From Viscum album (lineage: Eukaryota; Streptophyta; Magnoliopsida; Santalales; Viscaceae), in assembly GCA_963277665.1 (NCBI GenBank), contig OY728163.1, positions 1,901,794,644-1,901,858,643 on the forward strand: a stretch of DNA of 64,000 nucleotides, in the 5' to 3' direction. The notes under the pieces were generated by a model that searched no databases, was not told the origin of the DNA, and saw nothing but the letters and a program-made list of their open reading frames with translations. Positions 35,174 to 47,358 of this stretch are shown one piece after another. The position numbers were made by a program, and so were the translations under genes. Position 1 is the first letter of the stretch. Every line of letters begins with the position of its first letter.

Positions 35174-35990
35174 CACTACTAGAAAACTAACCTATACCAA
35201 CAGTTTGGAACCATTGGTATAGGCCTCCAAACCGTTGGTATAGTGTATACCAACAGTTTGGAGAACCGTTTCCAAGTAAGCCGTTGGGATAGGTCTATAC
35301 CAATGGTTTTCCCAAAACCGTTGGTATAAGTAATATGAAAATCTATACCAACGGTTATGGAACTGTTGGTATATTTATTTTAAGAAAAAAACATTCGCTG
35401 GGATTTGATCCCAGGACCCCCTAGTTTATCACTGAATGACTTAACCACTAACCTAACATGACTTTTGTGAACATAATTACATAAATATATATATTTAGTG
35501 TCATAATTATTTTAAATTTTGATTTATATAATGTTCTCGGTAAGAGGATTTGATAAAAATTCAAAGGACCTATACCAACGGTTTCGAATACCGTTGGTAT
35601 AGGTCCTGATTTTGGATTCAATTTTGGGTGGAAGGTTGATTTATGGGGGTCTTTTCCCAATGGTTTTGGAAAACTATTCGTATAGTTATACCCTTTCCCA
35701 ACGGTTTGGCCAAACCTTTGGGAAAGGTGTCCACAAAGTGGAATTTTCCCAACGGTTTGCCAAAACCGTAGGGAAAGGGTATACATATCCCAACGGTTTG
35801 GCCAAACCTTTGGGAAAGGTTGCCACAAAGTGGACTTTTCCCAACAGTTTGGCCAAACCATTGGGAAAGGTGGCCTCAAAGTGTTCTTTCCCAATGGTTT
35901 GGCCAAACTGTTGGTAAAGGGGACCTATACAAACAGTTTTTACAAACCGTTGGTATAAAAGCATTGGGAAAAGTCAGATTTCTAGTAGTG
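35174..35990. mobile_element. Non-autonomous CACTA-like element, 817 bp
   Basis: Ends are perfect 12-bp inverted repeats, CACTACTAGAAA at 35174 and its complement ending at 35990, flanked by AGT. The interior is stacked inverted motifs of two kinds. The left 450 bp uses TATACCAACGGTTTGG and its inverse; the right 330 bp mainly uses TTTCCCAACGGTTTGGCC and its inverse. These are CACTA-type subterminal repeats, here making up most of the element. Open frames across it (for example 35448-35906) are by-products of the repeats. It carries no transposase and also contains a tRNA-like segment. It is unrelated by end sequence to the large CACTA element at 1-6706. Confidence 0.9.
35395..35461 (-). other. 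tRNA-like segment inside the mini-CACTA element
   Basis: On the minus strand TAGGTTAGTGG fits an A box. About 30 bases further on comes CTGGG-ATCAAAT-CCCAG, a perfect 5-bp T-arm stem with a 7-base loop (B-box-like). The full cloverleaf is not convincing. It could be a captured tRNA or SINE piece, or an internal Pol III promoter. Confidence 0.5.
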
Positions 35991-35993
35991 AGT
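35991..35993 (+). repeat. Target site duplication AGT, right copy
   Basis: Pairs with 35171-35173. Confidence 0.75.
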
Positions 35994-38165
35994 ACATATA
36001 AAACTACAATCAAATATAAAGAAGTACATATTGATCAAATATCTAATATTGATTTATTTTATTTATTTCATTATCCTCATTGAGTTCATTTCAAGAATCT
36101 ACACAGTGGGGACATTTTCATCATAACTATACACTTTATATATAATAATTATAAGAAATATCTTTGATTCCCTACATCAAATAGATATTCAATAATCACT
36201 ACACATGAACGGGAAAAAGAAGAATGAATGAACATCGTAAATATCCAAAGAGAAACCATAAATATCCGATAATATATTATCCTTGAACAAACCATTTAAA
36301 ATATAAATAAAATAAAATCACACCCCATAACATGGGTTTAGTAAAACAAATATAGATAAGGAATGAGAGAAAATAATTAAAATATATGGAATGAGAGGAG
36401 GAAGACCCCATGTATTGATGTGAATAAATCACATGAACCAAACCCTTTGACCCATAAGAAAATGCATAAGGACTCCCAAAGGATATCTAATTCTAGGTTA
36501 GGTTTTATTAAGCTAAATACAATCAAACGAGTGGAATATAAGGGTTTAATTCATATTAAAAAATTATAAGACTCTCCATAGAATGTAAAGAAGGTCACCT
36601 TGGATCAAACTGTCTAATGAAAATGAGATATGGATTCTTTATCCATCAAAAGGAGTTAACCACTCTTAATACTCTAACATATTTTTCATTATAAATATTA
36701 ATTGGAGAACTCTCAATGTATATTCCATATAACCCAACCATTTCATGTTTTAACACCATCATGACCTTTGAACTACTATGACATAGATCGTACCCCAATA
36801 AAAATTTCTTCTATAACTCCATGAAACCACCATGGTATTATATTTTCTATGGAATTTCCATAGATAATCCGAACATCTGAATTAAGGATTTATAACATCT
36901 TTTTTATTGGGATTTCATCAAGAACATTTAGGGATATCATCTACCAAAAAAATCAATATAATGGAATATATGACCTCCATCATATACTAATAATATATAT
37001 TGATATCATGAAAAAATATAAATTTCATATAAAATCTGTGTAAAAAATCCAGTGATAGTGAAATATAAATAACCTAAATATGGTTGAAAAAATGTCCCAG
37101 TGTAAGATTTTGTAATGATAAAAAACAAAATCCAATATCAAATTGTATATAAACACCCATATACAATGGTCTCTTGACATCACCTACATTACTACCCAAA
37201 TACAATTGTACACTTGAGGTTTGTATATATTGGGTGTGGGAAATATATTCAATATAAATCATTATAACCCCAAACATTAATTATAGTTTGACACGTTGTT
37301 ATGTGGTTTATTTAATGAAATATAATGATTTTAAATAATCTACAACAACACACATTCAGTATAATAAAATAAATAATACATGATTTATTTTTTCTAAAGA
37401 GATAACAAAAATCAATCTAAGAAATACTATCCTAGAAAATGGCTTCATAAATATTGTTATTAATGATGAATTTTGTTCCAATCCTTGAAAATAATATATC
37501 TAGGACGGGTTATGTGAGTCCCAAAATCATCTATATAGAAAAAAAATTATTATATAGAAAATATTCATCCATATTACATATTTTTATATAAAAATATAAA
37601 ATATTATATTTGAAGAAAATATACTTTCCCTATTGTTTATTTATGATGGAAAAACTCATCCCATTTTTATTTTTTTATCTAGGAAACACTAATCTATAAT
37701 GTCTATATTTTTTATATTGGATGATTTATTTTATATATGATGTGTTTATAGAAACAAAAAATTATTTTTATATTGGGTTGAAATATATTTCCTCTCCCAT
37801 TTATCGTGGGAAAATAAGTTCATCCCTCAAACTAGAAATCTATCCTACCCAACCTAGCATTAGACCTAGAACACTCCAACAGCCTAACACCAAGACCAAT
37901 AACACAAATTTTATTTTACTATTCAATGTGAAAATTATAATAATTATTTAATCTAATGATGTTAAAATTTACTGGTTAGAACTATACATATATAGAGGTG
38001 GGGCCAATCGAGTTCAAGTTGAAAAAAACCCTAACCCATATTTTATTCATGTTGTTGGCCTCCTTGTTCTAATTATTACACAATAATGTTTATTATGATA
38101 TTATTTATTTTAAGGTTTTATGATTGAAATTTATGTTATAATATGGTTTGGCATGAAATGTTGTT
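35994..38165. other. AT-rich stretch, nothing recognised
   Basis: No convincing coding, repeat or RNA features on either strand. Confidence 0.55.
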
Positions 38166-38167
38166 TA

Positions 38168-38650
38168 TGTCTGGAAAATACTCACCACCAAGTATGAGAC
38201 ACCAACCACAAAGACTCACCACCAAGGATATCTCACCATCACTAATGTATCACTATCACCCTTAGACGTTGTTATAGAGTCTCACTACTGGGATATATAA
38301 TCAACTATATACTAGGATGAGTCACCAACATCACGAGTTACCAATAGAACTTATTTTTGAAAATTTACATAAAGACTCACCATCAACAATGAGTCATCAC
38401 TAATATGAGAATTTGGAAAAGTCTCAGTCATTATCAGCCTAACATACAACCAAATAATGAATCACTTCCAAAAGTTCTCATAGATCAAAAGACACACTAC
38501 CACACATAGACAATAATATAAAGTGTTATTGTTCCATGGTCTCACCACCAAGTTGTCCCACCACTAGATCAATATAATATTATGATGTATCACAACTAGA
38601 CACTGAGTCACTTCAAGATTTAGACTCCACCATTCTCACCATTCAAAAAA
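38168..38650 (+). repeat. Degenerate CTCACCA repeats
   Basis: The phrases CTCACCACCAAG, TCACCATCACT, GAGTCACCAACA and similar recur irregularly every 15-40 bp. A comparable set lies at 51410-51680, on the other side of the copia remnant, so both may belong to its untranslated or LTR regions. No clean period can be defined. Confidence 0.45.
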
Positions 38651-39857
38651 ACCTAACATTTATTTTATTTTACTTATCATTATAAATAAATTATTTATAA
38701 TGGCATGTTTATAGAATGTAATGATGAAACATATTTTAATGATTGTTCCACAATTTTTCAATAGGTGTGCATTAAAAAATGTTTTATCCATGAGTAAGAT
38801 GGTGCAGTATTTATAGATTTCTTCTCCTGTGGATTTCTTTGCTGCTACTGCATATGCCAAGAGAAGTAGACTCCCCCATGTGTGGGTGCGATAACAAGTT
38901 CTATAGATCGTTGAAGATATTGAGGATTTCCCTATTTTCTAAAATATATATGAATCATACTAACCTATAAATGGAAAAGGATTTTATATCAAAATTTATA
39001 TCCAATGTATACATATAGTAATGAATAAGAAGTATGTGACACTCGATTTTACTACAAATTTCTGAAACTCCACTTGAGCTTCATTTCAAGATACATTCAA
39101 GGAGTCATGAGCTATAGGGCATATCATTCTGAGAAACCAAACATTTCTACATTATTAATTGATCTATTTGTTAATTTATATTTAAATTTTGACTAGTGTG
39201 TATACTTAGATAACTTATCAAGACCTTTTAATCTGGTTTCCCATGTGGGGTGTTAGAGGTCCAGTTGTGAATTGTTGTTTTTATTCTCCCACAACTGTAG
39301 AGGAGGCCTCTGTATGACCTGAATAGTTTTTAAGCAGTTATAATACCTGATCCATGTTACAGATCAAATTTAGATTCATATAAACTGCTTCACTTCTTGT
39401 AATTTCCAAGTGTAGAGAAGTAAGTCTCATCTTGAGACCATTCCTATTGTATTTAAATTCTAGTGTTTGTGTTTTTACATTATTTTATTTTATTAAATTG
39501 GTATTTTTTAAACAAGTAAACAAAACTTTTACTTTGGTAGTTTTATTCAATTAGTATTTATATAAGGTTTTTATTTAGTATATTTATTTCAAATTTTAAA
39601 TCAGTATTTTTTATTTTTTAAATTTTTTCCTAATCAATCTTTTCAAAAATATTTTGAAAGAAAAATTTACATATTGATTATTAGTTTTGATCATTCATAA
39701 TGTTTTAATTAATTAGGGGATTTTATTTAAATAAATTTTAAATGTAAATTTATATTGGGTTCTCAACCCTTTTTATATACTCACTTAAACAAATACTATT
39801 ACTTTAGTTGTGCATTAAATATCATAAATTTCTATTAGTTACAAATGTAATTCTATA
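38651..39857. other. Presumed 5' flank of the copia element
   Basis: No frame or clear LTR border. By position this should hold the copia 5' LTR and leader, but I find neither a TG...CA pair nor an initiator-Met primer site. Confidence 0.35.
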
Positions 39858-40743
39858 AATGGATAATATACAAGATGATTCAAAAAATATAGACCACCTT
39901 TTTCATAGGAAATTACTATGTTCAATGGAATTTTAAAATGAAAATGAATATAGATTAATTATTTTGAGATTTATACTTCCATAAATGATAAATATGAATT
40001 ATTTACAACTGATAATGTTACTTGGTATGAGATACCAAACATGATTATAATAAAAATTGAAGAGCTATGAATTCATTGTATTTTGCTTTCAGAGATGAGG
40101 AATTCAATTTAATTTATTCTTATAATAATACCTCTTAAATTTTGGATACACTAGTTGTTTCACATGAGGGAACAACTAATGTTAAAGAGGCTAGATTTAA
40201 TAAATATACTATTGAGTATGAGACTTTTAAGATGAATCTTAATGAATTAAGTTTTTATATATATCTCAGTTTTAATGAAATTGTGAACACAATGAGTTTA
40301 TTGGTAAATATAGTGTCTTTTAAAGATAATATTATGTGGTTACATGAATATATTCTTGAATGATGGAGAGAAACAACTATTTCAATAAGAGAGTTAGATG
40401 AAATTATAAAACTACATGTCCATGATTTGATTGGGAAATTGATGATGTATGATGAAGAATTTAATGTCAATGGAGATGAGGATGATGAACCAAAAAAAAT
40501 TTCAGATCCTTCAATTATACTATGTACAAAATGAAATAAAAATAAAAAAAAAATACATGCTTAAACCTCCACTGATAGTGAATCACTATAGGAAATGGAT
40601 TAGGTGATGGCCTGTCTAGAGAGGTGATTTGAGAAGTTTTATAAAAAAAATAAGACTTTCATAAATCCAAAATATTACGGAGATTATGAAACTAAATAAA
40701 ACTATAAGAATTATTAGAAGAAAAATTGATAATAAAATTACCT
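39858..40743 (+). pseudogene. Ty1/copia (SIRE lineage) gag, 5' part
   Basis: Reading across several frameshifts and stops, the translation follows the SIRE-type copia Gag. It starts with RPPFS near 39890, then DEEFNLIYSYN near 40095 and LDTLVVSHEGT at 40142. The next open run (40142-40363) carries VKEARFNKYTIEYETFKMN and LNELSFYIYLSFNEIVN. LDEIIKLHVHDLIGKLMMYD follows near 40400. The final part approaches the zinc-knuckle region and is cut by the LINE at 40743. The gene resumes at 47359. Confidence 0.82.
40729..40743 (+). repeat. LINE target site duplication, left copy (15 bp)
   Basis: ATAATAAAATTACCT, repeated without mismatch at 47344-47358. Long, variable duplications are typical of LINE target-primed insertion. 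Confidence 0.9.
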
Positions 40744-40849
40744 TTTTTATTAAAACATAAATCATTAATGATGAATATCAGTAGAAGTACAAGTACAAAG
40801 CCAAGAAGGGAAATTTCTCGACCAGAGCTGGATGGAGACGAAAGGGCCT

Positions 40850-43800
40850 AAGGCCGCAAGTTTATGGTCCGTGTTGTTTCATTCCTTTTTTGTAAAGGAG
40901 AAGGTGTAAAAAGAGAAGCACTGGCCAAGTGAGATAATTCTCTTAATGATGATACCAAAAGGCTGGACCAGACCATCATTGTGGTTAATAGCATCAATAA
41001 TGGTAATCCAGTCAGACTCAACAATAATATAGCTCCATCCACATTCCAATGCGAGCAACAAACCAGAAAGGATGGTCATGGCCTCAGCAACCACTGGTTC
41101 CCAGAAAGCCTAATGTGGATCATATTTTGCAGCAAATATTTTCCCCAGATGATTATGGGCCAGAAGGCCAAGGGAAACAAGCCCAAACTTTGGGAGATAC
41201 ACATCCATGTTAATTATAATAATCCCTTCCATTGGGGGATTCCAATGAGAGTGGGAGATGAGGGTAGATCCTAGAATAAAATGATCACTGTGGTCTTTCC
41301 ATCCCTCAATCCAAGAATAAGACCTTTCAATCTAGAATTCAGGAGGTTTGTGAGCTTGATGAAAAACGGCATCGTTACACCAGATCCAAATAATCCAGGC
41401 CAAAGTGCAAAGAGAACTTGAGAGAGCCGATGAAAGAGAGGAGCACCAACGCGTCAGAAGATCGGGAAGGTCAGAGGACAAAGCTAGTGAATCAATAGAG
41501 GTCAGGCCCCATTTACTCTAAACATGCTTAGCTCCCGGGTAGTGAATGATGGTGTGAAAAGGAGTTTCAATAGTTCTTGTGTAGAAAGGAAAAAAAATCA
41601 GAACTGTCCATATGCCGGTAAGCGAGAAGGCTCATGGTTGGGAGAGTACCCGTGAAAACCTGCCACCAAAATTGGCGAATTTTAGGGGGAACGTTGAGTG
41701 TCCAGATCGATTTCCATGGTCCCTCATCCCAGCCAACTGGGTAGTTTCCAAGGGCCAGTCTCTAGCCAAATCTCACTGTGTATTCGCCCGATATGTCATT
41801 GGTCCAGAAAAGATAGTTGGGGCCTGCGTCAGGGATCCAGGGAATTCTAAGGATGATTCTTTGGTCCATTTCATTAAACCAATCAAGGATATTTTCCAAA
41901 CACCACCCATGTCCCTGGTCAGAAAGGAGGCAGCTAACAGTGGCATCTTCAAGACATGGTTGGACGGAGGATATAGCCCACATACTATCCTTATTGATAA
42001 TCCAAGGATCAGTCCAGATATTGACCGATGATCTAGACCCAATCCTCCAGCCTAGTCCTTTATCCAGGAGCATTTTATCCCCCCAAATGCTTCTCTATAG
42101 GAAACTGGGGCAGGGACCGAGAGAGGAAACATGGAAGTTCGTGTGGGGAAAGCTCTTAGCTCGGAGAACCCGTGCACAAAGAGAAGAAGGACGATTAACC
42201 AGATGCCATCCTTGCTTGGCCAACAGTGCATCATTAAATAGAATAAGATTCCGGAAACCCATCCCTCCCATTGATTTGGTTTTTCATAGTTTCTCCCATG
42301 CCATCTAGTGGGGTGGATTCCTTCCATCATTCTTACCCCACCAGAAATTGGTAATGCATGTGTGGACTTGGTTGACGATGAATGACAGGAGCATAAACAG
42401 GGACATAAAATAGCTGGGGATGGACTGGATGACAACTTTGATGAGGGTCACTTTGCCAGCTTTAGAAATTCCTTTAGGGGACCAGCCAATAATTTTTTGC
42501 TCGATCCTGTATACTAGAGATCTGAAGATTTATTTTTTGGATCGGCCAATCACCATGGGAAGCCCAAGATACTTCTTATTCTTCACAACCATATGAATAC
42601 CAGCTGAAGTGCATATCTCATCCCACTTAGAAAGAGGCACCCCTGCACTGAAAGAAATTTAATATTTCCCATGATTGATTGACTGGCCAGATGCCCTATC
42701 GTACTGGTGTATTTCATGGAATATCACCCAGCATTCGTTAATTATCGCTCTGGAAAAAAGAAGGTAGTCATCGACGAAGAAAATATGTGACACTGGTGGG
42801 CCAACACGGAAGACCTTTTCCCCATGAATAGAATTAGAGGATGCAGCCCTAGAAATAATATTAGAAAACACATCAGCCACCAGAATGAAGAGAAAAGGGG
42901 AGAGAGGATCTCCCTGGCGGAGGCCTCAGGATGGAGAGAATCCTCTGGTGAGTTCCCCATTGACCTTGATTTTGAAGGAAACTGTCAAGATGCAGTCCTT
43001 GAACAAATCTATCCATTTAGCACAGGAACCTATTTTCAGCATAACGACACGTAGGAAGTGCCATTCCACTCTATTGTAGGACTTGTTCATATCAAATTTC
43101 TAGGCCATGGTTCCTCTTTTCACAGTGGAGCGTGACTTCATATAATGGAACACTTCATGGGCCACAATCGCATTATCAGTGATCAGTCTCTTGGCCACTA
43201 AAGCGCTCTGATTTTTAGAGATAATATCAGGTATCCAATGTTGCAGCCTATTGGAAAGGATATTTGAGATGATCTTGTAGGAGACATTGCAGAGGCTGAT
43301 AGGTCTAAAATCAAGGATCGTTACAGGTTTCTTAATTTTGGGGATGAGGACAAGGACAGTTTCATTGATGGAAGCAATGCTAGTATTCCCAGCCCACATA
43401 TTTTTTATCATGTTGCTGATGGTGGGACAAATTATGTGCCAGTATTGTTTAAAAAATAGTGCGTGGAACCCATCCGGTATCGGGGTCTTAGTGGAATGAA
43501 GATGTTTCAGGGCCATGCGTATCTCTTCATCTGTCACATCTTTGGTGAGCTTCCTATTGATCTCATCGTTGATCACAGGTCTGATACAATCATCTACCTC
43601 GGTGGACATGAAAGGGGTTCCTAAAGCGAAGACATTCTGAAAATAGTAAATCAAGTCCCTGTGGATACCATTGATATCAAGAACTTTGCTTACATTAGGT
43701 TGTAATATGTAGGTAATAGAGTTTTTCTGATGCCTGGCTAAAGCTTTCTGGTGAAAAAACCAGGTATTAATGTCCCCCTCTTTAATGTGGTTATCCCACG

Positions 43801-44826
43801 CCCACATAGCCTAGAATCATTCCTTGATACACATGGACATATCCAACTCTCTTTGTGTGGATCCAATATTAGAGAGAATTCAATTGGATGTGGGTTGTAT
43901 GAGGAGGTTGTTCAGTCTCTTTTCAAGGACCTCACAGTGTCGGTCAGGGTGGTGGAATTTTTTATTGCTCCAAGACCTCATCTCATAAGCGACTTGTTGG
44001 AGATTGAGACGAACATCCACGTGAGTGCTTTTCCAGCATGATCGGATCACCTCTTCGCATTCCTGGTCTTTTGCCCAGAATCTCTCAAACATTAAGGGTC
44101 TTCTCAGTTGTCTATTCTGTTTTCCTCACGTACAATCAATGAGAATTGGACAATGGTCTGAATAGTTAAGGTCCATGTAGCCGATATGAAACATGCTGAA
44201 CAGATTAATCCAATTAGAGGAACCCAAAAATATATCAAGATGCTCAGCGATGCGGTTTCCTTTAGTACTGTTGTGGATCCACATAAAAGGATTAACTGTG
44301 TACCCCAAATCGACCAGGTCCTCCCTAGGGACCGCATCCTTAATGTTTTACATCGAACCTGAGGGTAGGATGGTTCCACCCCTCTTTTCCTTTTAGAACA
44401 TAATCTCATTGAAATCTCCTCCGAAGAGGATAGGTCTCGGTAAATCTATTGCAGCTTGAAAAGATGATCCCATGACTTCACCTTATCATTATGGGATGGT
44501 CAGACATAGAATCCCACAAAATTACAGGGTGGGTGAAATTCTGTCTGAATAGTCACTGCCACATGGTGCAAGGAAAAGGACAAAATTTCGGCGTCGATAT
44601 TGTCCTTCCAAAGGAGAAAAAAGCCACCCGAGTGTCCTCATCTAGGCACCGGAAAGCAACCTTGGAAGCCGCACTTCAGAGAAATACCATTGGTGTCCTT
44701 GTTTTCCGGTATGGTTTTGGACAGAAAACCCATATCAGGACAACTTTGAGCCTAATTGCACTAAATCATGTGAACCGTTCATGGGTTTCCAAGCCCACAA
44801 CAGTTCCAATATAAAGCAATCATTTC
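40850..44826 (-). pseudogene. LINE ORF2: endonuclease, reverse transcriptase, RNase H
   Basis: The start is YWNCCGLGNP near 44815, overlapping the end of ORF1. Endonuclease: GGFFLLWKDNIDAEILSF, then ILFGGDFNEIM (about 44400-44432), then SDHCPILI (about 44130). Reverse transcriptase (about 43640-42480): PDGFHALFFKQYW, VLIPKIKKP, LDFRPISLCNVSYKIISN, GLRQGDPLSPFLFIL and the catalytic FVDD at 42767-42778. The zf-RVT-like region (about 42080-41560) includes GWRIGSRSSVNIWTDPW. RNase H (about 41215-40870) keeps its acidic residues in IIINMD, VVAEAMTILSGLLLALE and YIIVESD. Several stops and at least two frameshifts interrupt it. It copied the element's RNA at a nicked target. Confidence 0.92.
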
Positions 44827-46111
44827 TCTAGGCAGGGCTGGGTCTCACCCGCCACTGCCTTTGGTTCTTCCAAACTTGCTTCTTCATTTTCCGTTTTCCA
44901 TATTTTGGTGGGATTCCTCTCTGATTGACATGTTTCATATTGTCTTTTCCTGACCCCGGGTTTTGGGTCTTCTGCGTACCCATCACTATCGCCTCGTTGC
45001 ACCCTTTTCCACGTTTGACAGGTGATTGGGACCAGTATTGGAGATCTTGAAATTTCATGGGGATTCATTGTTAGAATTCCAGTTGCGGTCGATTGTGGGT
45101 CAGGATCCGGATCTAGTGGTACGACATTCATCAGCATTGGCTTTGAGCAATGTGATGGTGATTATTTTTTCATCGTCACCAACTTTGTCGAAGTTTTAGT
45201 ATTATCCTTCAGGGGGTTAGGGTGAACTCCAGCTTCTCTATCAGTGGGAGGGCCAGCATTTAGGAAGTCCATTGGTCCTAGCATAAGAGATTTTTCATGT
45301 ATGGGTTTCACCTTGCTGGTGTCTGCCATCGTGAGATTGTCACGATCCTTTTGTTTTTCTGTCTCAGCGATGAAATAATATTTGTTCGTTTTGGCACGAA
45401 GCCAAGGGCCATATTATAGGGTAATGTTACCCGCTCCACTCTTATGTTTTTTGGTGCACGTTCTTTCTAGATGGCCAAGGAAACCACAGAAAAAGTAGAA
45501 GATTGGGATTTTCTTGAACTCAAATGATATCCAAGTGTTGGTATCTTCAATCTTCAAGAACATTCCCCTTATCAGTGGCTCTGAAACATCAATCTATGCC
45601 TTGATCTGAACCTCAGAGCCCCATTGTATTTGGTTTGAACTATCCATGTCAAGAAAGTGACTTAAAATGTCCCCAATTCCTCTCATGGTACGTTCTGTTC
45701 TTGTATGGAAGGGGATTCCTTTAATTCGTATCCAGAAGGGGGAACGAGTTAAAATCACTAGCTGGATATCATCCCCCCTTTGAATTCATCCATGAGGAGG
45801 AGTTTATTATCAAAGTACCACGATCTTCTGCACAAGATATTGTCTCTATATTTCTCATTAAAGAACTCAAAGATGAAGTGGTTGATCCTCACTTCCCGAA
45901 AATACACTCCTGCATCAAGTTTCCAGATGTGTTGTAGAGTGTTTTTTAGAGCCCCCTGATTTACTGATATTTTTTCCATGAACTTTCCCACCATGAGCAG
46001 AGACAAGAACTTTTCCAGCAGTGTTTCTTCATTTCTCCATGCCTCAATCATCGACTTTTCGTTTTCCATCAGGGACAACCTCTTCCATTGATTAACAAAT
46101 TCCACATCCAT
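44820..46111 (-). pseudogene. LINE ORF1: DUF4283-like, zinc-knuckle RNA-binding protein
   Basis: From the ATG at 46111, residues 1-117 match the DUF4283-type N-terminus of plant LINE ORF1 (VGKFMEKISVNQ, LLMDEFKGGM). A one-base frameshift follows near 45765. The next frame continues RSPFWIRIKGIPFHTRTER to a stop near 45598, then ISFEFKKIPIFYFFCGFLGH and LERTC. This is the knuckle, with its first Cys apparently replaced (YFFC rather than CxxC). A charged tail (45137-44820) ends at ETQPCLEK. Proteins of this kind coat the LINE RNA. Broken, but plainly recognisable. Confidence 0.85.
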
Positions 46112-47343
46112 AGTGAAAAAATTATTTTGAAAACCTCCTAAACGGCTAGTGCCCTTGTAGTCCCCACGACCCTTACTTGAGTCAAGGCCCGGTCCAACAA
46201 GAGGGTTTCTAAACTGGATGCCCCAACGTGGCCTCTAGCCACGAATCACACAACTGGCTAGGATCCATGGCATTTGCAGTCAATCGTGCCCCTTGGGTGG
46301 TCACGCCCAAGAAACTCTCACCGCGTCGCACAATAATCTTCATGGAGAAACACCCCCGGCAGACCTTCTCGGCCTCATAGCACAATAGGTGCTTCGTGGA
46401 TACACATCGAAAATCAGGCCCGCAACACGCCACTTCGCAGCTGAGCTTCGCAACAACAAGGAGACGACCTCCTGCCCACAGGTCCCCACCTTCAACACAG
46501 CGCACACCCTGCCTTCACGGAACAACACCCTACTGCTTGATCTTCGCGGAGACCGCTTCATGAACACTCAACGCAGTGAATCCTCACGGAAGGTACTTTG
46601 CGAGTCAGAACACTTTGCAGAGGCCACTTCGTGGTCTCTCAGTGTAGTGAATCATTACGGAAGGAGCTTCACGAGTCAAAATAACATTGTAGTGAAAACT
46701 TTACGAAACAAGGACACGGTTTACTAGATACAGATCAACGCCCACTTCATGGAAGTAGGAAGGAAAAATGAAAAGGGGAAACCTCAAACTCATGTTTTTC
46801 CTCGAGACTCTGAGTGCACGGATCTTAAGCCGAAAGGGGATTTGCGGTTAGGAAAAGGTTTTCCTCAAAAACTGGAAAAGTCTCAAGACAAGATCGCATG
46901 GATCTAGAGTTCCAATAAAGAATGAGAAAGGGGATCTGGTATCGCGTTCCCTCTCATAGATCTGACTCTGATGAGGGGTGACGGTGATAGAAAGAACTTC
47001 AGGACCCCGGGGGGGCATGGTACAACGCCTGAGGTCAAAGTTGAGCAGATGAAGAATAAACTCAACTCTTTCCAGAACACAGAAGATGGGATCCGAGAAT
47101 AGGCGGAGGATAAAGGAGGTAAAGAACATGGATTCTCACCGCAGAGAGTCAGGGAGTGACACAGGAAGGAAGAAACAAACCACAGGCACCAGATCTGAGG
47201 AAGGAGCTGACAACGCAGATCTGGAGCGGGGTGCGCAAATGGAGACGGTGCCGCCGAAAACCGGTCAGATATAGGAGACTGAAAACCTAGGAATCCTTAG
47301 GAGAGAGACTCTCTCAAGCGGGAGAGACTCTATGCATGGGCTT
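46112..47343 (-). other. LINE 5' untranslated region, GC-rich with internal duplication
   Basis: The stretch is much richer in G and C than its surroundings, as expected of an internal-promoter region. A roughly 70-bp unit is duplicated in tandem: GTGAATCCTCACGGAAGG near 46575 and GTGAATCATTACGGAAGG near 46645, each followed by CGAGTCA. The 5' tip reads AAGCCCATGCATAGAG on the minus strand. Open frames here (46209-46567) show no protein resemblance. Confidence 0.6.
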
Positions 47344-47358
47344 ATAATAAAATTACCT
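47344..47358 (+). repeat. LINE target site duplication, right copy (15 bp)
   Basis: ATAATAAAATTACCT, identical to 40729-40743. Confidence 0.9.

Larger units (their letters stand above)
40744..47343 (-). mobile_element. Full-length plant L1-type LINE, decayed
   Basis: A non-LTR retrotransposon of 6.6 kb on the minus strand. Its 5' end is at 47343 and its 3' end, with a short A-rich tail (AATAAAAA), is at 40744, between perfect 15-bp duplications. Order on the minus strand: GC-rich 5' untranslated region (47343-46112), ORF1 (46111-44820), ORF2 with endonuclease, reverse transcriptase, zf-RVT-like region and RNase H (44826-40850), then a short 3' tail. Both frames carry stops and frameshifts, so it is dead, yet it is not 5'-truncated, unlike most LINE copies. 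It sits inside a copia gag, so it is younger than that element. Confidence 0.93.

Noticed and set aside
35448..35964. Open frames of 90-150 codons on both strands
   Set aside because: They arise from the stacked CCAACGGTTTGG repeats of the mini-CACTA; the translated text is itself repetitive (KPLGK, FGQTVGK) and has no protein motif.
46209..46567. Open frames in the GC-rich LINE 5' region
   Set aside because: Long frames are expected by chance in GC-rich DNA; no protein resemblance, and they lie upstream of ORF1 in the leader.
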